Under the pieces are notes generated by a model. That model was not told the origin of the DNA. It saw only the letters and a program-made list of their open reading frames with translations, and ran no database searches. Both the position numbers and the translations under genes were made by a program. 64,000 nt of DNA. It comes from Pseudoips prasinana. Taxonomy: Eukaryota > Arthropoda > Insecta > Lepidoptera > Nolidae. The DNA lies in assembly GCA_951640165.1 (NCBI GenBank), contig OX621240.1, positions 5,964,713 through 6,028,712 of the forward strand. Direction: 5' to 3'. This document shows positions 1 to 10,542 of this stretch, one piece after another; the first letter of the stretch is position 1, and the number at the start of each line of letters is the position of its first letter.

Positions 1-76
1 TCAAACAACGTTTAAAATCCATTTCTCATTCACACCATTTTATTTCACTTTGTTTTTTTTATATTTTTATATCAAG

Positions 77-257
77 TTCGTCCCATTGACGCGAGTTAAA
101 CGATTCTCATCACGTCTGGATAGCCAAACAAGAATTTTCTTGTGCTTTTACACCAATTCTTCCGGCGATAAACTGCGTCTCAGAAAATACGACATGAAAT
201 TTAATAGAAGGTCTATGATTATTATTCCGGTCAAATCGGTGGACGGTTTCAATATAG
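77..257 (+). other. weak candidate coding exon, unknown product
   Basis: A long pyrimidine tract ends in an AAG acceptor-like site just before base 77. About 60 codons then stay open to a possible GT donor at 258. The predicted peptide is rich in Arg and Lys (for example KLRLRKYDMKFNRRS) and matches no family I recognise. The start is in phase 0 and the end would be phase 1. It lies on the strand opposite the receptor gene. It could equally be a decayed mobile-element ORF. Confidence 0.15.
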
Positions 258-609
258 GTACTATTTATTTATTTACTACATATACCTCTATATGTATACA
301 TACAGTACGACATTATCGAATAATGCAATATACACGCATTTCTAAAATTATTTGACTTACCTACGGAATAAATTGTTTGATCCCAAACAGTTTTAAGAAA
401 ATCGTTATTAAAACACTAACGTAATAACTTGAAATAAAACTGTTAGTTTGAAGAAAGCTTTACAAGGAATTAGTCAGTATTCAACTATCATAAATTAATA
501 TAAATAAGGGATCATGAAAATTCGCAGTAAAGTGTAAATAAATTGTCAATAAGCCTCAGAAGTTCATGACCTAGCCAACCTTGACGCCAATTAATTCACT
601 ACATTTTTG
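258..609. other. unassigned AT-rich sequence
   Basis: No gene, tRNA-like segment or repeated family member was recognised here. Confidence 0.4.
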
Positions 610-670
610 TTTTTTTATTTTTTTAAAGGACACGCTTTAGAGTAAAATCGCCTTTTTTGCTGGGTACCTT

Positions 671-2468
671 CATCATAATCATCATCATCATATCAGCCGA
701 AAGCCGTCCACTGCTGGACAAAGGCCTCCCCCAAAGATCTCCACAATTGCCGGTCTTGCGCTATTCGCATCAGGCAGTTTCCAGCGACCCGCACAAGATC
801 ATCGGTCCATCTTGTAGAGGGCCTGCCCACGCTGCGTCTTCCGGTTCGTGGTCGCCACTCAAGAACCTTTCTGCCCTAACGGCCGTCGGTTCTACGAGCT
901 ATGTGCCCCGCCCACTGCCACTTCAGTTTTGCAATTCTTCGGGCTATGTCGGTGACTTTGGTTCGCCTGCGGATCTCGACATTTCTGATTCGATCCCGCA
1001 GGGAAACTCCGAGTATAGCCCTCTCCATTGCTCTTTGGGTGACCTTGAGCCTTTTGATAAGGCCCATAGTGAGCGAGCACGTCTCTGTTCCGTAAGTCAT
1101 CACTGGCAATACACCCTGGTCGAAGACACTGCGGTATTTTGGACGAGAAGATGTTACGTAGCTTCCCGAACGCTGCCGAGTTGGATTCTACGATTGACCG
1201 CCTTCTCGAAGTTGGACCTACCTAGTTGGATGGTCTGTCCTAGGTAAATATAGTTCTCTACAACTTCGAGTGCAGAGTCACCAACTTTCAATTGAGTGGG
1301 TGCAACATGGACGTTTGACATGATTTTCGTCTTATCCATGTTCATTTCCAGACCCACTTGTTGACTCTGCTGAGGTTATCGAGCATTGCACCGAAGTCTT
1401 CGATGGTCTCAGCCATGACTACTATATCATCAGCAAATCGAAGGTGAGTGATATACTCGCCATTGACATTGATGCCAAAGCTTTTCCAGTCCAGAAGCTT
1501 GAAGACATCTTCCAGTGCAGCGGTGAACAGTTTCGGAGATATAAAATCTCCCTCACGCCTCGCTGCAAGTGGATAGGTTTCGAGTTCTGGTCCTGGAGTC
1601 GCACTGACATAGTGGCGTTTTCATACAAACACTTTATCACCTCGATATACCGGTAGTCGATTTGGCACCTTATGAGAGACCTCAGCACGGCCCATGTTTC
1701 GATAGAATCAAAGGCTTTCTCATAGTCCACAAACGCTAACAGTGGTTTGTTATACTCTTCGGTCTTCTGTATAACTTGCCGCAGAGTATGTATGTGGTCT
1801 ATGGTGCTAAAGCCTTTTCGGAAACCGGCTTGTTCGGGAGGGTGGAAGTCGTCAAACCTGCGCGCGAGACGGTTCGTAACGACTCTCGAAAACAACTTGT
1901 AAACATGGTTCAGCAGTGTGATGGGTCCAAAATTCTTCAATATGGTTTTGTCACCCTTTTTGTTCTTGAGTTGTCTGAGAGCCATTCTAATCTCGTACAG
2001 GCTAATGTCCGGGATGTCTTCGGTGTAATGTCGGGTTAGTCGTGCTCTGGGATCTGAGGCATGACTTTTGACAGGTGTATGTGTTGTCGTATATAATTGT
2101 CCGTAGAACTTCTCAATCTCTCCCAGCAACTCAGGTTTAGACTGATTCTACCATCCTCAGTCTTTAGCTTAGTCAGTTGGCTCTGTCCAACAGACAGGTC
2201 TCTTGCGAACACTTTAGAGCCTTTGTTCCGCTCGATGGCCTCTTTAATACTAATTGTATTAAATTGACGCGTGTCGCGAGTCAAAGACTTTGAGATCTGT
2301 CTGTTGAGCTGCCGATATCTGGTAGCATCATCTGAGGATGTGAGAACCATTTTCCGTCTTTCTTTCATAAGTTGCAGGGTAGTCAGAGATCATTTTAGTT
2401 CTGTTTGTACGACGAACGTTGAAGACCTTAGACCCAGCCGTATGGACAGCTTCTACGAGCCTGTCTTA
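671..2468 (-). mobile_element. RTE-clade LINE fragment, 5' truncated, inserted in SINE-D
   Basis: The minus strand reads as RTE reverse transcriptase and ends in an (ATG)n-type tail (CATCAT on the plus strand). Exact 8-bp target duplications GGTACCTT lie at 663-670 and 2469-2476. Compared with the copy at 14.9-17.6 kb, about 150 bp are missing between the residues QLKNKK and GDKT, which removes reverse-transcriptase motifs 1-2. Motif A (FVDYEKAF) survives, and the FADD motif survives in a shifted frame. There are several frameshifts, so the copy is dead. Confidence 0.9.
1422..2129 (-). pseudogene. RTE reverse transcriptase remnant
   Basis: This is an open stretch of about 235 codons. Palm-domain residues include the NHVYKLFSRVVTNRLARRF segment and catalytic motif A AFVDYEKAFDS. 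The terminal residues leave the ancestral frame, so FADD is read out of frame near 1430. Known for the family: RTE ORF2 carries an APE-type endonuclease followed by reverse transcriptase. The endonuclease is absent here because of 5' truncation. Confidence 0.85.
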
Positions 2469-2505
2469 GGTACCTTACAAACATATAATAGACAGACACA
2501 AAGTA

Positions 2506-2640
2506 CAGACGCCAGCATATCCAGCTACCCCAATCTGTCAAATTTCTTTTAAAGATTTTCAACTTTATCACATAAGCATAAGGTTCACCTTCAATTAGGG
2601 AAATTAGATAGATTGGGGTAGCTTTATGTGCTGGCGTCTG
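2506..2640. mobile_element. MITE family G, copy 1 (TA target)
   Basis: A 135-bp element has long terminal inverted repeats starting CAGACGCCAGCAYATC and is flanked by TA duplications at 2504-2505 and 2641-2642. It interrupts SINE-D. TA duplications suggest a Tc1/mariner-type transposase acting in trans; the family assignment is inference. Confidence 0.85.
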
Positions 2641-3029
2641 TACATCCAGACTTAGAACAACTATTTGTGGGTCACATAAATAGTTGTCCTGCGCAGGAAT
2701 CGAAGCCGGGACACGGAGTGGCGACGCAACTGTGTGTTTTTAGTGCAGTCTTTACTTTTTTTAGATTTGTTACATAATTGTTTTTTTTTAACTTATATAT
2801 TTCGGAATTGTTCCCTAATAAGTTTTATAGGACTTTTGAATTTTATTCAGCTTATATGTATAAAAACGTCTTAAAATATGCATTATATGCATTACCAAAT
2901 TGTTGGACTTGAGGATATGTATGTCTCGTATTAACGTAGAGCGGCAGTTGCACAAACGTCCTAAAGAACCGACCCTCTCATGCATATGCTTTCAGTAATC
3001 GCCCCGAGACAAGGTTCGTCCTCCACGGT

Positions 3030-3240
3030 TTCATCATATCGGCCAAATTACGTCCACTGCTGAACAAAAGCCTCCCCAAAGAATGAAGGGAAATACCATT
3101 ATCGCCACGGTAGGCGCCACTAGGTAGGCGGGTTAGAGATCGCAGTTTTATGGTCTCTGGTAGGTATGCCCTCGCGACGATTTCTACGCCCCCCACGGGA
3201 TGAGATGGGATGATAATATTCTTCGCCGTCTCACACAGCG
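3030..3240 (-). mobile_element. family J short retroelement with RTE-like tail
   Basis: The minus strand ends in the sequence around GTCCACTGCTGAAC and a short ATG-type tail, similar to the RTE 3' end, but the body differs (a CGTAGAAATCG-type segment and a TGGCGATAATGG-type segment). The same body recurs at 14195, 30400, 33940 and 34560. No coding capacity was seen. Confidence 0.7.
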
Positions 3241-3282
3241 GTTCCTTAGTTTGTAATTTTATTTGTGTAATAGTGAAAGTCT

Positions 3283-3367
3283 CATCATCATCATATTAAT
3301 CGAAAGACGTTCACTGCTGGACTAAGGCTTCCCCCAAAGATCTCCACAATTGCCGGTCATGCGCTAT
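3283..3367 (-). mobile_element. RTE LINE 3'-end fragment
   Basis: These 85 bp match the last bases of the RTE copies in this window, including the CACTGCTGGAC block and the CATCATCAT tail. Confidence 0.8.
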
Positions 3368-3599
3368 GAAAAGTTATTATAACAAAAAAGGTAAAAAAAA
3401 TATGTTTGATTCCTTAACTGTACCAACCCTACATCTCGGTCAATAAGTACGACTTGACCATTCCACAGACATACAATGGACTTTGACAAGACATCAAGCC
3501 ACTGGCCTTTAATGTTATGTCCTGAAATAGTTCTATGTAACGGAAAAACCTACTTTTACCAAGTATATAGAGAAAAAAAGTCAAATGAACACTAACCCG

Positions 3600-3740
3600 G
3601 CCAGCATGTATGGATAATGTAATGACAGTATTCCAGGTAAAAGAGGTGTCCAAAGATCGTGATGATGAAATGGAAATACATTGTCTTTGCCTACCCCTCT
3701 GGAAAACAGGCATGAGTCTTTATATGTGTGTATGTATATT
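3600..3740 (+). mobile_element. LINE ORF2 C-terminal tail fragment
   Basis: It contains the block AAGATCGTGATGA...GAAATACATTGTC...GCCTACCC...GGAAAACAGGC. The related copy at 32175-32330 translates as DRDKWKFIVSAYPSGKQA followed by a stop, which resembles a LINE ORF2 end. A third copy lies inverted inside 43040-43140. Confidence 0.5.
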
Positions 3741-3792
3741 GAGGGAGCGCTAGTAGATTTACAGGCAGTACTTATACTGCACATACGATAAG

Positions 3793-4380
3793 AAAAAAAC
3801 CAGCCAAGTGCAAATCGGACTCGCACATGAAGGGTTCCGTAGCAGCAAGTATTTCTGTGATTAAATGAAAGGAAATTTCGGTTTATAACGTATTAAAAAA
3901 AACTACTTGCTAGAACTCGTTCAAACCAATTTTAGTTGTTAGTTTCTATGGTAATGTACATCATATATTTTTTTTAGTTTTATCATTCTCTTATTTTAGA
4001 AGTTACAGGGGGGGGACACTCATTTTACCACTTTGGAAGTGTCTCTCGCGCAAACTATTCAGTTTAGACAAAAATGATATTAGGAACCTCAATACGATTT
4101 TTGAAGACCTATCCATAGACACCCCATGTATGGGTACGATGAAATTTTTTTTTTGTGTTTCAGTTCTATGTATGACGGCCCCCCCAAATTATTGTTCTTT
4201 CTCTATTTTTGTGTAAAATTCTTAATGCGGTTTACCGAATACATCTACTTACCAAGTTTCAACAGTACAGCTCTTATAGTTTCGGAAAAAAGTGGCTGTG
4301 ACATGCGGACGGACAGACAGACAGACATGACGAATCTACAAGGGTTCCGTTTTTTGCCATTTGGCTACGGAACCCTAAAA
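3793..4380 (+). mobile_element. repeat family E, copy 1
   Basis: This is a non-coding repeat of about 590 bp that opens with AAAAAACCAGCCAAGTGC and closes with a hairpin (arms AGGGTTCCGT and ACGGAACCCT) followed by AAAA. It holds a (GACA)n segment. Five copies occur in this window. There is no tRNA head, ORF or clear target duplication, so the class is unknown. Confidence 0.85.
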
Positions 4381-5006
4381 ATGGAGTCAATGAACGCGGT
4401 GTGAGCTTTTCATGGCAGTGTATCTTATAATGTTTTGAGACTACTAGTTCGAAATTTGACAATTGAAATTTAACAAGTTCTATATATCTGACCTGACATT
4501 CCCTAATTAATTTTGTTGTTGTTTTGTTAGATTTTAATTTTATGATTGTTTTTATTAAGTACTAGATTATTTGTTTTAATTTGAATTAGAATTTTGATTA
4601 AACATTGATACTAACATAGGATAAGACATTTATAACTAACACTTAATGGAGTAATCCGAAATAAAAGTATTATTATTATAGTCTTTGACAGTAGAAATTG
4701 TCAAATTGGATACCTCTTTTGCCTCGTTTACTGTAATTACATTTTTACGCAAATAATATTAATCTGTCAGTTTTGACACTCACGTTTGTCATCTCTTCTC
4801 AGTGTGTTAAAAGCATGGTATACTGCATAATGTTATTATAATTAAAATAATTTACTGATAATGCGTATTATTTTAAAAAAATATTAGCTTTCTGCCCTCC
4901 TTCTGCGGATGAGTTTTAACTGTTCTTAATTTCGTAATCCTCCGTCCTCCCAATTTTCATAATTAGGGCCACAAAGTTTTTGCTTCACGTATTAATATTA
5001 TGATTA
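4381..5006. other. unassigned AT-rich sequence
   Basis: No gene was recognised. AT-rich sequence with short A/T runs only. Confidence 0.4.
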
Positions 5007-5720
5007 TAGAATAGAATAGAATAGAATACTCTTTATTGTACACACAAGCAGGAAAAATAGGTAGGACAAAAAATAATAATAAATTTAGTACAATGGGCGG
5101 TCTTATCGCATTAAGCGATTTCTTCCAGACAACCTTTGGATGGATAGGAGCTGTAATTGTTTTAAAAAGTGGGTGTGTAACAAATGAAGTAGTGGATAAA
5201 TAACATTTAAAAAAAAAAGAAAAAAATGTGTATAAAAGTGTAAAGGGGTATACCAAATACATGGTACCTATGACTACATATATGATAAAAATAAATACAT
5301 ACATAAACATTACATAATATATACCTACATTCTATAAAATACAATACAGTGTATAATATATAAAATAACAAAATACATACATAATATATAAAAGAGGAAG
5401 GATCTTTACAAACGCAGGTAGTGTTCTTTAACACCTTTATTAAACGTAGCAACAGTTTGGGCACGTCCTATATTAATTGGCAAGGCGTTCCATAACCTTA
5501 CTGCTTCAACGGCAAATGACTTGTCCATAAATATTGTGGAATGTATAGGATTATGCAGTTTTAAGTTATGCGATGATCTTAGGAATCTCGAATGCGTGTC
5601 ACAGAGAAACTCGAATCGGTTTTTAAGATATGAAGGCGTAGCAGGGTTAAAGAGTATGTTATATAATAAGGTTATATGTTTACAAACAATTTTGACCCTG
5701 TAAGTATGTGGAGATATTTT
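5007..5720 (-). mobile_element. 5'-truncated LINE, reverse-transcriptase C-terminus and 3' UTR
   Basis: On the minus strand, 5388-5700 reads as the end of a LINE ORF2, with the landmarks PSYLKNRFEFL, HNLKLHNPIHST, AVRLWNALPINIG and FNKGVKEHYLRL, then a stop. The W-N-x-L-P block is typical of the C-terminus of CR1/Jockey-group proteins. The 3' UTR contains a hairpin (ATCGC/GCGAT) and ends in a (TTCTA)n tail at 5010-5030. Confidence 0.8.
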
Positions 5721-5835
5721 GCTTCCATGTGTGTTTTACCGCCAGTTCAATAAGCTGTGTCGGAAACAATTGCTTGGTTTGCAACCCAAGCCTAATTTTT
5801 ACCATCGCACCTCCATGCTCACGAACTTATAATTA

Positions 5836-6109
5836 TCTATATATATAAAAATCAATGCCAATTTTCGTTGTAATGTTATAACTCAACAATGTCTTTACCG
5901 ATTTGGCTAATTTTGGTCTTGAATTATTTGTGGAAGTCCAGGGAAGGTTTGTACGTAGAGAAAATTTAAAAATAGTCTTGAAAAAGTGTAAAATCGTAGT
6001 TTTTACTAGCTAGCAATTTAAAATATATTTTTTTTAAAATAAATGAACTTGATAATAGTTTTTTTATTACTATGCCTTATACGTAGCGAAGCACGTACCG
6101 GGCCGCTAG
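5836..6109 (+). mobile_element. short non-autonomous Helitron
   Basis: The 5' end is TC (5836-5837) preceded by A. The 3' end is CTAG (6106-6109) followed by T, preceded by a GC-rich CCGGGCCG stretch. A-to-T target use with TC and CTRR ends is the Helitron signature. It has no coding capacity. The 5' half matches the element at 45795-46203. Confidence 0.85.
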
Positions 6110-6866
6110 TATATTATATAAATTACCGACCTTATATGACCTCGTACCCCTCACGCACTTCCACTTCAGTATCCGCCCTGGGACGAGGTTCGATATTTTT
6201 AAATTTATTTTATATTATTTACAGCATGGAAGACCAACAGCATTATTGATTTGAATAGTATAACAAATAATAGTAAACAGAAATAATAATAATAAATACG
6301 TTTATTTTCCTTTCACAAATTCGAAATTAGGCTAGATTATAATTATACTTAGTAGATACTATTTTCATTTGTGAAGGACTGGTGCCTGAAATAGGTTGCG
6401 AAAATCATGGAAAAGTAAGTAGGTGCATAATTGAAACTTACAATTTTATTACCAGTGAAAGAAAGGATGCAAATAAGTATGTATATGGCAGGGTGTATGT
6501 GTGGGTGTGTGAATGTACGTGTTGAGATGAGTCTGCATGAGTGGAAGTGTAGTGGTATGTGTGTTATGTGATAACTATGTTTGGGTTGATGTGAGAGTAT
6601 GGGTAGATGTGTGAAGGTGGATGTAGGTAGGTAGAAGTATATTACAGAAAGCCAATTATAGGTCCTCACTTATATGTAGTTGCTTGATTTTCTAAATGAA
6701 TACATTACACATACATTTCAGTACAATTATATAAGACTAAAAAGCATTAAAAACGTCTTGGCTCAGCAACCTCCCCACCGAGTCCAAATTCGCACTGTTT
6801 AGTGGCATGTCTTTTAACCGCAAAGCAGATGCCTTCTGGCACGGGTTGCTTAGTTTATAGTCTTAC
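6110..6866. other. unassigned, with GT-rich degenerate minisatellite
   Basis: From about 6480 to 6640 the plus strand is rich in TGTG and TGAG words with strong strand asymmetry, a decayed minisatellite. Nothing else was recognised. Confidence 0.5.
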
Positions 6867-7230
6867 TGCCTCTTTGATCTAGTGGTAGCATGTTGAACCA
6901 CCGATAGTGAGGTCCTGGGTTCAAGACCCGGGTCGGACCATAACGTGATTTTGGAATATTTCTGTAAAAAGACGCAATTATCAATATCAGTCCAGAATTT
7001 AGAAGTTGGCGGTATTTACACCCCAGGCCTCAGAGAGCACGTAAAGCCGTCGGTCCTGTACCTGACCTCTTTCCGGTCATGTTGCTAGTCGTCCCATCGG
7101 ACCATGAGAGTGATGGAATAGAAAGTGCCCTTGTGTTTGCGCACACACTTGTGTACTAGAATATGTCCTGGCTAGTCTCCATTGAGACAGGCTGTGGGCG
7201 AAATTCGACCAGGATGACATTATTATTTTT
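6867..7230 (+). mobile_element. SINE-A, copy 1
   Basis: The tRNA-like head begins TGCCTCTTTGATCTAGTGG (A box) and carries GGTTCAAGACC (B box). A body of about 290 bp ends in a GGATGACATTATT-type tail. The head resembles a tRNA of the Asp/Glu/Gly type, but I cannot fix the parent. No tRNA 3' processing sequence follows, so it is not a functional tRNA gene. Confidence 0.85.
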
Positions 7231-7814
7231 ATTTGCAAGATCGTTCGCCTTTTTTGTTCGTTGAAGCAGTAAACACCGTCAAGGCTAAAACCAAACGTTA
7301 TTATAAAAAATGTATATATCTTAATGACCAATAATCGCTGCTAAAATCATAACCCACCCAAAAAAATAATATCTATCTAAATGACCAAAAATCGCCGCCA
7401 AAATCAAATCCATTAAAAAATCTAATTTATCTTAATGATTATTGAGTCAAATAGATATTCACAAACAGCCACATCTAATATGTAGGGTAGAAGATAAATC
7501 TTCAATAGATTAATTGTTGGGTGCTCCGACTGATTTATGAGCGCCTAACCCAAATTGATTAAGGACTATAATCGAATATTCTTATATATTTTTTAATATT
7601 ATAGCATTACTAATAATCAAATGAAATGATGAAATTTATACAGCACTGTTTGTGTATTCACTTCTACAATACACAGACATAGTTTAATACAGTAATTAAA
7701 GCAACAAAAATATTTTGAATTAGTCCGTCCGTGCGGTCTGTTTCGTCACATATATTCTTATTAAATCCTTAAAGAAATAAGTAAATGTAATCTACAAAAT
7801 GGGAAATCTTAAAC
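7231..7814. other. unassigned AT-rich sequence; possible 3' UTR near 7690-7814
   Basis: No gene is seen. If the minus-strand exon at 7815-7916 is real, its 3' UTR would run leftward here, with a possible ATTAAA polyadenylation signal read on the minus strand near 7683-7688. Confidence 0.3.
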
Positions 7815-7916
7815 TTAATGTCCGGGCAGCGGGTCTTCAACCAGCGCCATCATCAATTTAGGATTTCCTTGTGGACACCCATTGGGAACATGTGGGTGAT
7901 CTCCATCAGCTGTTTT
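7815..7916 (-). CDS. candidate terminal coding exon, unknown protein
   Basis: On the minus strand a TTTCTAG acceptor-like site is followed by 33 codons and a TAA stop. The peptide includes GDHPHVPNGCPQGNP and ends VEDPLPGH. Base composition is clearly richer in GC than the flanks, and no match to the repeat families here was found. It could be the last exon of the receptor guanylate cyclase, an alternative 3' end, or an exon of another gene. I do not recognise the family. Confidence 0.35.
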   Translation of the reverse strand, partial: KTADGDHPHVPNGCPQGNPKLMMALVEDPLPGH

Positions 7917-7947
7917 CTAGAAACATGATGGACTACAGTTGCATGTA

Positions 7948-8136
7948 CAGTCAACAGCATAAGTAGATGATCAAAATCGGACCTGAGTTTTGAGTTTTCA
8001 CTAGTTAATATTTTTTACACTTAAAACTCACGCACACCTTCAATTAGATACTCTTCACCACCACACTATTTTGTCGCAATTTATGATAATTAGTATTGAA
8101 TATCCGACTTTGATCATCTACTTTTGCTGTTGACTG
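7948..8136. mobile_element. MITE with TA target duplication
   Basis: A 189-bp element has terminal inverted repeats starting CAGTCAACAGCA and extending about 35 bp, flanked by TA at 7946-7947 and 8137-8138. It ends about 30 bp upstream (minus sense) of the candidate acceptor at 7917. Confidence 0.85.
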
Positions 8137-8182
8137 TACAAGATCATATCACAACAATCTTGAATTAGCACAAAAGCCACCA

Positions 8183-8603
8183 AAACCGTCTCAACTGGGT
8201 CGTGTTGAAACCGGTAGTAGATGACCCCACTGAGTTTGTTTCGCTGGGTCTTCTCAGTTGGGGCGCATTGGATCCGGTGGTAGCATCAAAGCGCGACAGT
8301 CGTTATTAACACAAGGTCCGTCATAATAATAATACCTTAATATAAACAGAACCATTGACAATATGTAGTAAAAATATTAGACTTAAACTAGATAATTAAA
8401 CATAATCTCTTGACAATAACTTGACGCGAGCTAGCTAAGTATCATGGCTATAATAAAATAAATTTTATAAATGTTTTCATGCAATGTGTACCCAAAATAT
8501 CTATGTTACTAGAAATAATAATGTGTACAACTATATTACTACAAACATGTTCTGACTATTTACAAGCGCTTTTTTAAAGTCTACGTGAATAAAAACCTTT
8601 TTT
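8183..8603 (+). mobile_element. repeat family F, copy 1
   Basis: The unit starts around CCGTCTCAACTGGGTC, holds GGATCCGGTGGTAGC and ends AATAAAAACCTTTTTT. It recurs at 32957, 43922, 57304 and 61510 in both orientations. No ORF was seen. The T-rich end may be the 3' end of a non-autonomous retroelement. Confidence 0.8.
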
Positions 8604-8635
8604 ATTTTATTTATTTATTTATTTATAAAACCCTT

Positions 8636-8692
8636 TACTGGTACTGGGGATCGAACCCCGAACCTTAGCGGGATAAGAGCAAGTGCCTTGGC
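8636..8692 (-). mobile_element. tRNA-like SINE head fragment
   Basis: The minus strand carries a GGTTCGATCCCC B-box-like segment. It is only a fragment and lacks a full cloverleaf. Confidence 0.4.
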
Positions 8693-8694
8693 CA

Positions 8695-9269
8695 TTTTTA
8701 GGGTTCCGTAGCCAAATGGCAAAAAACGGAACCCTTATAGATTCGTCATGTCTGTCTGTCTGTCAGTCTGTCCGTCCGTATGTCACAGCCACTTTTTTCC
8801 GAAACTATAAGAACTGTGCTGCTGAAACTTGGTAAGTAGGTGTATTCTGTGAACCGCATTAAGATTTTTACACAAAAATAGAAAAAGAACAATAATTTCG
8901 CCATACATAGAACAGAAATTCAAATTTTTTTTTGATCGTAGCCATACATGTGGGGTGTCTATGGATAGGTCTTTAATCATATTGAGGTTCTTAATATCAT
9001 TTTTGGCTAAACTGAATAGTTTGCGCGACAGACACTTCCAAAGCTCTCTTCCAAACTTCTAAAATAAGAGAATGATAAAACTAAAAAAAATATATGATGT
9101 ACATTACCATAGAAACTAACAAAGAAAATTGGTTTGAACGAGATCTAGCAAGTAGTTTTTTTTTTAATACGTTATAAACCGCAATTTGCTTTCATTTAAT
9201 CAACTGAAATACTTGCTGCTACGGAACCCTTCATGTGCGAGTCCGACTCGCACTTGACCGGTTTTTTTT
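8695..9269 (-). mobile_element. repeat family E, copy 2
   Basis: It is reverse-oriented relative to copy 1 and shows both terminal hairpins: AGGGTTCCGT/ACGGAACCCT at 8700-8736 and GTGCGAGT/ACTCGCAC at about 9234-9253. It has no coding capacity. Confidence 0.85.
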
Positions 9270-9272
9270 GAC

Positions 9273-9316
9273 TGCCTCGTTGGTCTAGTGGTAGCGTATT
9301 AAACCGCAGAGAAGGG
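9273..9316 (+). mobile_element. SINE-A head fragment
   Basis: Only the tRNA-like head is present (TGCCTCGTTGGTCTAGTGG), followed by an abrupt switch to unrelated or tail sequence. Confidence 0.6.
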
Positions 9317-9383
9317 GGGCCAGTGTCAACAGATACTTATCGTAGATGATTAGTCTGCTGCTAATAACGGTAATATTATAATA

Positions 9384-9751
9384 TAATGTCCTCCTAGCCG
9401 AATTTCGACCACGGCGGCCAGTCTCAACAGAGATTAGCCATCTGCGCGGGACATATTATAGTGCTCAAGTGTATGCGCAAACACAAGAGCACTTTCTATT
9501 CCATCACTCTCATGATCCGATGGGACGCCTAGCGACACGACCGAAAAGAGGTCAAGTACAGGACCGACGGCTTTACGTGCTCTCCGAGGCACGGGGGTAT
9601 AATACCGCCAACTCCCAGACTTCGGGCTGATATTGAGAAATTTTTCTTTTTACAGAAAAGTCCCAAAATCACTTTTTGGCCCGACCCGGGATTTGAACCC
9701 AGGACCTCGTTCTCTGCGGGTGAACACGCTACCGCTAGACCAACGAGGCAA
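9384..9751 (-). mobile_element. SINE-A, copy 3 (near complete)
   Basis: The minus strand starts TTGCCTCGTTGGTCTAGCGG, carries GGTTCAAATCC as box B and runs about 370 bp to a GAGGACATTAT tail. It is the clearest copy of the family here and serves as the reference for the others. Confidence 0.9.
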
Positions 9752-9779
9752 TGTTAACGGTACATAGAATTAAAACCTG

Positions 9780-9929
9780 CCTATGAGCATAATGCTCGAA
9801 GTGCTAATATAAGGAGATGCACTGCCAACTACTACTTGGTCTCCCTGCATTGCTTTGGTTCATCCAACGGTTTTCTGGATGAGATTGCTATATTAGCGAT
9901 AAGACCACCGTATGTAACTTATAATATGT
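9780..9929 (+). mobile_element. LINE 3' UTR fragment
   Basis: It ends with a segment like TAGCGATAAGACCACC, matching the 3' UTR hairpin region of LINE tails at 5090-5160, 18080-18200 and 41300-41400. Confidence 0.5.
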
Positions 9930-9930
9930 A

Positions 9931-10255
9931 CTAGCTGTGCCCCGCGGTTTTACCCGCGGTAAACTTTATAAATTATCACAGCTCCTCCCCCGTAGGTGAC
10001 AGCGTGATAATATGTAGCCTATATGTTGACCCAACCTCTTAGTAATATTCATGCAAAATTTGAAGTTAATCCGTGCTGTACTTTTTGAGTTTAGCCTGGA
10101 CATACATACACACAAACAGATAAACAGACAAAAATTCTGAACACTATATTTTTGGCTTTGACATCGGTTGTAGCTTACGCCCCAAGTATCCTTTAAAAAA
10201 AATATTCAATGTACAGTTTTGACTTTCCTACGATTTTGTTATATGTATATTATGT
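9931..10255 (-). mobile_element. non-autonomous Helitron, about 320-bp family
   Basis: The minus-strand 3' end reads CGCGGGGCACAGCTAG then T, with a CCGCGG...ACCCGCGG hairpin just inside. Related copies lie at 11799, 14362 and 39360. The left (5') limit is approximate. No ORF was seen. Confidence 0.8.
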
Positions 10256-10542
10256 TTCGATTTGGTGCAATAAAGTTTAATCTATCTATCTAATGAAGCA
10301 CGTAGTTGTGCCTTAACACAGGTGTACTGCACATTCCTCACCCATAACTCCATAGGCCGGGCTAATAGAGGCCGGTCACAGAAGGCAGGTGTTGACCTGA
10401 TGACTTTATGTAATCTCCGAGATTTAACTTGTATTTAAACGCAAAACCTATTTATCTGTATTACACATACTCCACTAAAACAATAAGGCATTTCATGTTT
10501 TTCGTAAAACGACCTTATGTCACCATTACACTCGCATTGATG

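Larger units (their letters stand above)
610..2740 (-). mobile_element. SINE-D copy split by an RTE LINE and a MITE
   Basis: Three pieces (about 610-670, 2469-2505, 2641-2740) form one minus-strand SINE-D when the insertions are removed. SINE-D has a tRNA-like head, a body containing the ATAAATAGTTGT motif and a tail reading like a GGGTACTTT block. The left piece is badly decayed and was identified by its position next to the LINE target duplication. The right piece keeps the box-B-like stretch of the tRNA head. Confidence 0.7.

Noticed and set aside
657..1247. Plus-strand 196-codon ORF and similar ones at 15009-15437 and 14890-15300
   Set aside because: They are antisense shadows of the RTE C-terminal coding region, which is better supported on the minus strand.
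6867..6940. tRNA gene
   Set aside because: The A and B boxes belong to the SINE-A head, with a SINE body instead of a tRNA 3' end. The same holds for all other tRNA-like hits (SINE-B, C, D heads).
10310..10420. Minus-strand open stretch near 10310-10420 with a coding-like peptide
   Set aside because: No convincing splice sites or homology; it lies between a Helitron and a family K copy and is probably worn repeat sequence.
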